Program-made: the position numbers and the translations under genes
Notes under the pieces: generated by a model
Database searches by the model: none
Told to the model about the DNA's origin: nothing
Seen by the model: the letters and a program-made list of their open reading frames with translations, nothing else
Shown: positions 60,674-64,000 of the stretch, piece after piece
Layout: every line of letters starts with the position of its first letter
Numbering within the stretch: the stretch's first letter is position 1
Assembly (NCBI GenBank): GCA_964575345.1
Contig: CAZNQD010000004.1
Location: forward strand, 1-64,000
From: UBA1402 sp964575345
GTDB lineage: Bacteria; Bacteroidota; Bacteroidia; Bacteroidales; UBA1402
Direction of reading: 5' to 3'
DNA length: 64,000 nucleotides

Positions 60674-61612
60674 TTACAGCCAACGCTTCTTTTTGAAATA
60701 CAACAAGATAGCTCCGGAGAACAGGACCATCATGCCCATGGAAATCCAAAAGCCTGCTGCATTGTTCAAAAATGGCATTTTTACGAAGTTCTGGCCATAA
60801 ATACTTGCCACCAGTGTGGGAGGCATGAAAATCACCGATACAATGGTAAATATCTTAATGATCTTGTTCTGATCAATGTTTACCAAACCCAAAAAGGTAT
60901 CCTGCAAGTAATCCAGACGCTCAAAACTAAACTTTGTGTGGTCTATCAGAGAATTGATATCCTTTACTATGATTGTAAGTTTGGCCGACAATTCCTGCGG
61001 CATGAGCTCACTCTTGAGCAGATTGGAGATAGAACGTTGTTTCTCGATGATGTTCTGACGTATGGCCAGAATTTGTTCCTGTAACTGAGTTATATCCATC
61101 AGCACATCTTCGTCGGCATCCCTGACGGTATCGCTCAACACGGTAATCTTGTCAATAATATCCTCAATAAGGTCGGCATCCCTTTCCACCCTGGTTTCGA
61201 GCAAGGCAACCATTACGTGGTAACCGCTGGGGTAGTTGCGCGGACTGGTAGTTATTTTTTTGGCAGCCTCCTGCAGCGAAGGCAATTCTTCGTCGTGTAC
61301 CGTTACCAAAATATTATCTTTAAGAATGAATGAAACTGTATCGGTTTCATAATCACTCAACAAAAAGTTTGAGTTTACTACCAGCGTGTCGGAAGTTTCT
61401 ATGTAACGGGAGCTCATTTCGATTTCTTCCATTTCTTCCTCTTCCTGGATGTAAATTTTCAGGAAATTTTCCAATTGACTTTCGACTTCTTCGTCCACAT
61501 TGTTTAAGTCTATCCAGAGAAACTTTTCAATGGGAGTCTGCTTGAGAAAATCGAGGCTGCGGCTTACTTTGATTCTTCCGTTTTCGTGGTAAAAAAGTTT
61601 TATTTCGGCCAT
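60674..61612 (-). CDS. CorA-like divalent-cation transporter with altered GMN motif
   Basis: 312 residues. A cytoplasmic N-terminal domain is followed by a long stalk helix (about 150-255) and two C-terminal transmembrane helices (IIKIFTIVSVIFMPPTLVASI and FWISMGMMVLFSGAILLYF), ending in a basic KKKRWL as in CorA. The pore-mouth signature, normally YGMNF, reads YGQNF (Gln274). CorA transports Mg2+ and Co2+, ZntB zinc. The change in the selectivity motif leaves the ion uncertain. It lies 11 bases after rsmA and is probably co-transcribed with it. Confidence 0.87.
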   Translation of the reverse strand: MAEIKLFYHENGRIKVSRSLDFLKQTPIEKFLWIDLNNVDEEVESQLENFLKIYIQEEEEMEEIEMSSRYIETSDTLVVNSNFLLSDYETDTVSFILKDNILVTVHDEELPSLQEAAKKITTSPRNYPSGYHVMVALLETRVERDADLIEDIIDKITVLSDTVRDADEDVLMDITQLQEQILAIRQNIIEKQRSISNLLKSELMPQELSAKLTIIVKDINSLIDHTKFSFERLDYLQDTFLGLVNIDQNKIIKIFTIVSVIFMPPTLVASIYGQNFVKMPFLNNAAGFWISMGMMVLFSGAILLYFKKKRWL

Positions 61613-61623
61613 ATCTCTTAATT

Positions 61624-62439
61624 TTATCCGATGCCCGCACCGGAAGGTGAATTACTGTAATAAAAATCGCTTACCAGCCCGGTCAGGTATTCAAATTGCT
61701 TGACACTGAGCTGCTCGGGCCGTTTGTCGAAAATTGCTTCAGCATAAAAAGGGGCTTCTTTTCCCAGCAAAGGTTTCAACGAATTGCGCAAGGTTTTTCT
61801 GCGCTGATTGAAAGCCGTTTTAACCACTTTTCTAAATAAATTTTCGTCACAAGCCAGGCTCTGGTTGCTGTTACGTTTCAAACGGATAACAGCCGATTGC
61901 ACCTTTGGCGGAGGTTCAAAAACCTTTTCGCTTACAGTAAATAAATAGTCTATATCGTAATACGCCTGAAGAAAGACACTCAGAATACCGTAGCTTTTCC
62001 TGCCGGCCGGAGAACAAATGCGCTCGGCCACTTCTTTTTGAAACATGCCCACGCAGTACAGCACCTGATCCCTGTTTTCGAGTACCTTGAATAAAATTTG
62101 CGAAGATATGTTGTAAGGATAATTGCCAATAAGACAAAAAGCTATGCCCTGGTAAAGCCTCTTTAGGTCCGTTTTAAGGAAATCTTCAGCCAAAATACGG
62201 CCATCAGCCAATTCGGGGAAATGCTCATAGAGATAGGCAATAGAATCCCTGTCGATTTCCACCACCTTGAGGTCATGGCCTTTTTCCAGTAAAAATTTAG
62301 TTAATACACCAGTACCCGGACCTACTTCGAGTACGGGCATGCCCTTGCAATCATCCAACGTAGCTGCGATACGAAGGGCAACAGACAGGTCCCTGAGGAA
62401 ATGCTGTCCCAGTGCTTTCTTTGGTCTTACAATCGTCAT
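61624..62439 (-). CDS. rsmA: 16S rRNA (adenine1518/1519-N6,N6) dimethyltransferase
   Basis: Dimethylates two adjacent adenines in helix 45 of 16S rRNA, late in 30S assembly. 271 residues. The SAM-binding motif VLEVGPGTGVLTKFL, the acidic VVEIDRDSI, EDFLKTD and the catalytic GNYPYNISSQILFK are all typical (KsgA). GQHFLRD is at the N-terminus, so the ATG at 62439 is right. Followed closely by the CorA-like gene. Confidence 0.97.
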   Translation of the reverse strand: MTIVRPKKALGQHFLRDLSVALRIAATLDDCKGMPVLEVGPGTGVLTKFLLEKGHDLKVVEIDRDSIAYLYEHFPELADGRILAEDFLKTDLKRLYQGIAFCLIGNYPYNISSQILFKVLENRDQVLYCVGMFQKEVAERICSPAGRKSYGILSVFLQAYYDIDYLFTVSEKVFEPPPKVQSAVIRLKRNSNQSLACDENLFRKVVKTAFNQRRKTLRNSLKPLLGKEAPFYAEAIFDKRPEQLSVKQFEYLTGLVSDFYYSNSPSGAGIG

Positions 62440-62554
62440 CCACAGCTTTAAGGAAAAAATGAAACATAAACCGGAGCAACAGCAAACCGATCCTTTATTT
62501 TACGGTTGATGTAATTTTGTCACCAGAGAATGAAATCAGGCAACAAAATATACG

Positions 62555-62562
62555 TATTTTTG
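62555..62562 (+). promoter_or_regulatory. -7 promoter box for the flippase-like gene
   Basis: TATTTTTG, 50 bases before the ATG at 62605. Divergent from the next box, which serves rsmA. Confidence 0.5.
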
Positions 62563-62571
62563 CCGCGGTCA

Positions 62572-62579
62572 CAAAAATA
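62572..62579 (-). promoter_or_regulatory. -7 promoter box for rsmA
   Basis: The minus strand reads TATTTTTG; it leaves a leader of about 125 bases before rsmA. The two divergent boxes lie 9 bases apart. Confidence 0.4.
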
Positions 62580-62604
62580 AGCATTTTTATTGAATTGTAG
62601 TACG

Positions 62605-63597
62605 ATGGATAGAATAAAAAAGCTCCTGAAATGGATAGTCCCTTTATTACTGGGAGTTTTGCTTTTTGCCTGGATATATAAACGCATGGACTGGATCTCC
62701 ATTAAAGAGATTTTTCAACTTGGCCTGCGTTACGAATGGATGTTGGCCTTTTTGCTCATTTTTGTGAGCGGCATGGTGGCGAGGGGATTGCGCTGGCAAC
62801 AATTACTGGAGCCGGTTTGCCCCCAAGCAGATACTACATCGACTACACTGGCCGTTTTTGTTGCTTATGCTGCCAACCTGATCTTTCCGAGAATCGGCGA
62901 AGTAGCCCGTTGCGGCCTGCTGAAACAATACAAACAGGTTTCTTTTACCAAAGCCCTCGGGACGGTACTGGCCGAACGCATTATCGACTTGATCTGCCTG
63001 CTGATTATGGTTATCGTAATAGTGGTATTTCAGCTGGATGTGTTCAGGCAATTTTTTACCCAATATCCCGACAAAGCCAATGGCCTGATGAGAATCTTGT
63101 TTTCCTGGCAACTATGGGCATTGCTGTTTAGCTTGTTACTGGCTATGATCTTACTATGGAGGCGTTTACGCAAGTTGCCTGTATTTGATAAACTGAACAG
63201 GGGACTCGAAAAGATTTGGCTGGGTATGAAAAGCATTAAAGCCATCAAGCGCCCCTGGTTGTTTATTTTTTGGAGTATTTTTATTTGGCTCTCGTATTTT
63301 GCCACTTTCTACATAGGTCAATATTTCTTTAACATTCCCTTCGGTCTGGGTATAATTGCCATGTTTACGGCACACATTATGGGCAGTCTTGGAATGGTGG
63401 CTCCTGTGCAGGGGGGGCTCGGTGCCTGGCACTTTATGGTAATATACACCATGGTGTTGTACGGAATCGATGAGACCGCTGCCGGTGCCTTTGCGCTGAC
63501 CGTGCATGGCCTCAATACCGTGCTAACTTTATTCTTCGGCTTTATAGCTTATCTTTGGTTGGGGCTGGAAAACAAAAAGAGCAGAGTCGAAAAATAA
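62605..63597 (+). CDS. Lysylphosphatidylglycerol-synthase TM-region / flippase-like membrane protein (UPF0104)
   Basis: About 330 residues with eight transmembrane helices. UPF0104 features are visible: RGLRWQQLLEPVCP, the AYAANLIFPRIGEVARCGLLKQYKQVSFTKALGTVLAERIIDL core, and GMVAPVQGGLGAWHFMVIYTMVLYGI near the end. Members include the flippase half of MprF and glycolipid or lipid-linked transporters; in this phylum they are usually uncharacterised. No synthase domain is attached. The ATG at 62605 was preferred over a TTG at 62590. Confidence 0.87.
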   Translation: MDRIKKLLKWIVPLLLGVLLFAWIYKRMDWISIKEIFQLGLRYEWMLAFLLIFVSGMVARGLRWQQLLEPVCPQADTTSTTLAVFVAYAANLIFPRIGEVARCGLLKQYKQVSFTKALGTVLAERIIDLICLLIMVIVIVVFQLDVFRQFFTQYPDKANGLMRILFSWQLWALLFSLLLAMILLWRRLRKLPVFDKLNRGLEKIWLGMKSIKAIKRPWLFIFWSIFIWLSYFATFYIGQYFFNIPFGLGIIAMFTAHIMGSLGMVAPVQGGLGAWHFMVIYTMVLYGIDETAAGAFALTVHGLNTVLTLFFGFIAYLWLGLENKKSRVEK

Positions 63598-63639
63598 TTA
63601 CATGCGCGGCTGTAATTGTGCTTTCGGGAAAACGGTACT

Positions 63640-64000
63640 TTAAAACAGAGCGACTACAAACTGGTAAATCAAATAAAAAGAAACCACCAGTTTAGAAACG
63701 GTTCCCAATAAAAAACCAAAGAAGGAACCCAGGCCGGCTTTCAGAGCTGCCCCCGACTGCTTACCTGCCAATATTTCTCCTACAATAGCACCAAGGATGG
63801 GGCCAAGTATCAGGCCTAAAGGTGGAAAGAAAAACATGCCGGCTACCACCCCGATACTACAACCCCAGATTCCCTGTTTACTGCCTCCAAAACGTTTGGC
63901 TCCCAGAATGGGGGTTAAATAATCGAATACCTGTACCAAAACGACCAGGGCTGCCCAGAAAAAAAGTTGTTTTCCACTGAATTGCACCCGGGTGGTGAGG
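63640..64000 (-). CDS. DUF456-family membrane protein, 5'-truncated by window edge
   Basis: The frame stays open through the window end; the GTG at 63987 is internal. The visible 120 residues contain Gly-rich membrane helices (GSKQGIWGCSIGVVAGMFFFPPLGLILGPILGAIVGEILAG) and a C-terminal helix (LGTVSKLVVSFYLIYQFVVALF). That is the duplicated glycine-zipper pattern of DUF456, proteins of about 160 residues with unknown function. Convergent with the flippase-like gene, 42 bases away. Confidence 0.82.
   Translation of the reverse strand, partial: LTTRVQFSGKQLFFWAALVVLVQVFDYLTPILGAKRFGGSKQGIWGCSIGVVAGMFFFPPLGLILGPILGAIVGEILAGKQSGAALKAGLGSFFGFLLGTVSKLVVSFYLIYQFVVALF

Noticed and set aside
1..64000. 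tRNA or rRNA genes, insertion sequences, prophage genes
   Set aside because: No cloverleaf, rRNA segments, transposases or terminal repeats were noticed while reading both strands.

Overview
The window looks like a chromosomal segment from a Bacteroidota member, most likely Bacteroidales or a close relative. Four surface proteins end in type IX secretion (T9SS) type A sorting domains. A btuB receptor is followed by a BtuG-like beta-propeller lipoprotein. The arrangement pdxJ-exbB-exbD-tonB is typical of the phylum. Most transcription units are preceded by the Bacteroidetes -7 box TAnnTTTG. I see no rRNA, tRNA, CRISPR array, insertion sequence, prophage or integration site. Gene density is high, with many adjacent or 1-4 bp overlapping genes.

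Layout. 1-7.6 kb: a secreted LamG protein and two tail-to-tail CotH-kinase paralogs, all T9SS cargo. 7.7-12.6 kb: asparaginase, a ruvX-def-TPR operon and a small heat-shock protein. 12.7-19.8 kb: a TPR protein, an AspT/YidE-type transporter, MutS2 and a YgiQ-type radical SAM protein. 19.7-22.3 kb: rfbA-rfbB-rfbC for dTDP-sugar synthesis, without rfbD. 22.5-28.8 kb: mscL, a YhhQ-type transporter, a MurU-like nucleotidyltransferase, a large T9SS protein and an AmgK-like sugar kinase. 28.8-32.3 kb: vitamin B12 uptake, with a cobalamin riboswitch, btuB and a BtuG-like lipoprotein. 32.3-36.9 kb: a tight three-gene operon (double RidA-like protein, polytopic DUF6057-like membrane protein, TolB-like propeller lipoprotein with a CxxCH haem motif) with no function I know of. 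37.1-38.5 kb: an orphan PLP decarboxylase.

38.6-47.5 kb is an eight-gene minus-strand catabolic operon: two-subunit transketolase, FGGY kinase, fucose/arabinose-isomerase-like enzyme, and a ribose-type ABC importer with a DUF2291 protein. It reads as a complete route: import, isomerise to a ketose, phosphorylate, then cleave or transfer a C2 unit with a dedicated transketolase. The layout resembles the described D-apiose transketolase pathway, but the substrate is unknown. ABC sugar import is unusual in this phylum, which favours SusCD-type TonB uptake.

47.5-64 kb is mostly housekeeping: a NagZ/beta-lactamase-fold fusion, an outer-membrane barrel, nadE, rplS, an MG2/TonB-plug protein, nadK, pdxJ, exbB-exbD-tonB, a DJ-1/PfpI protein, a CorA-like transporter with a changed GMN motif, rsmA, a flippase-like membrane protein and a truncated DUF456 protein at the edge. 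NagZ, AmgK and MurU together suggest cell-wall sugar recycling. ExbBD-TonB would power BtuB.

Strongest candidates for something undescribed are the transketolase/ABC operon and the RidA-DUF6057-haem-propeller operon. Two unrelated genes also carry in-frame CAA/CAG hexanucleotide expansions that give Gln-rich inserts.
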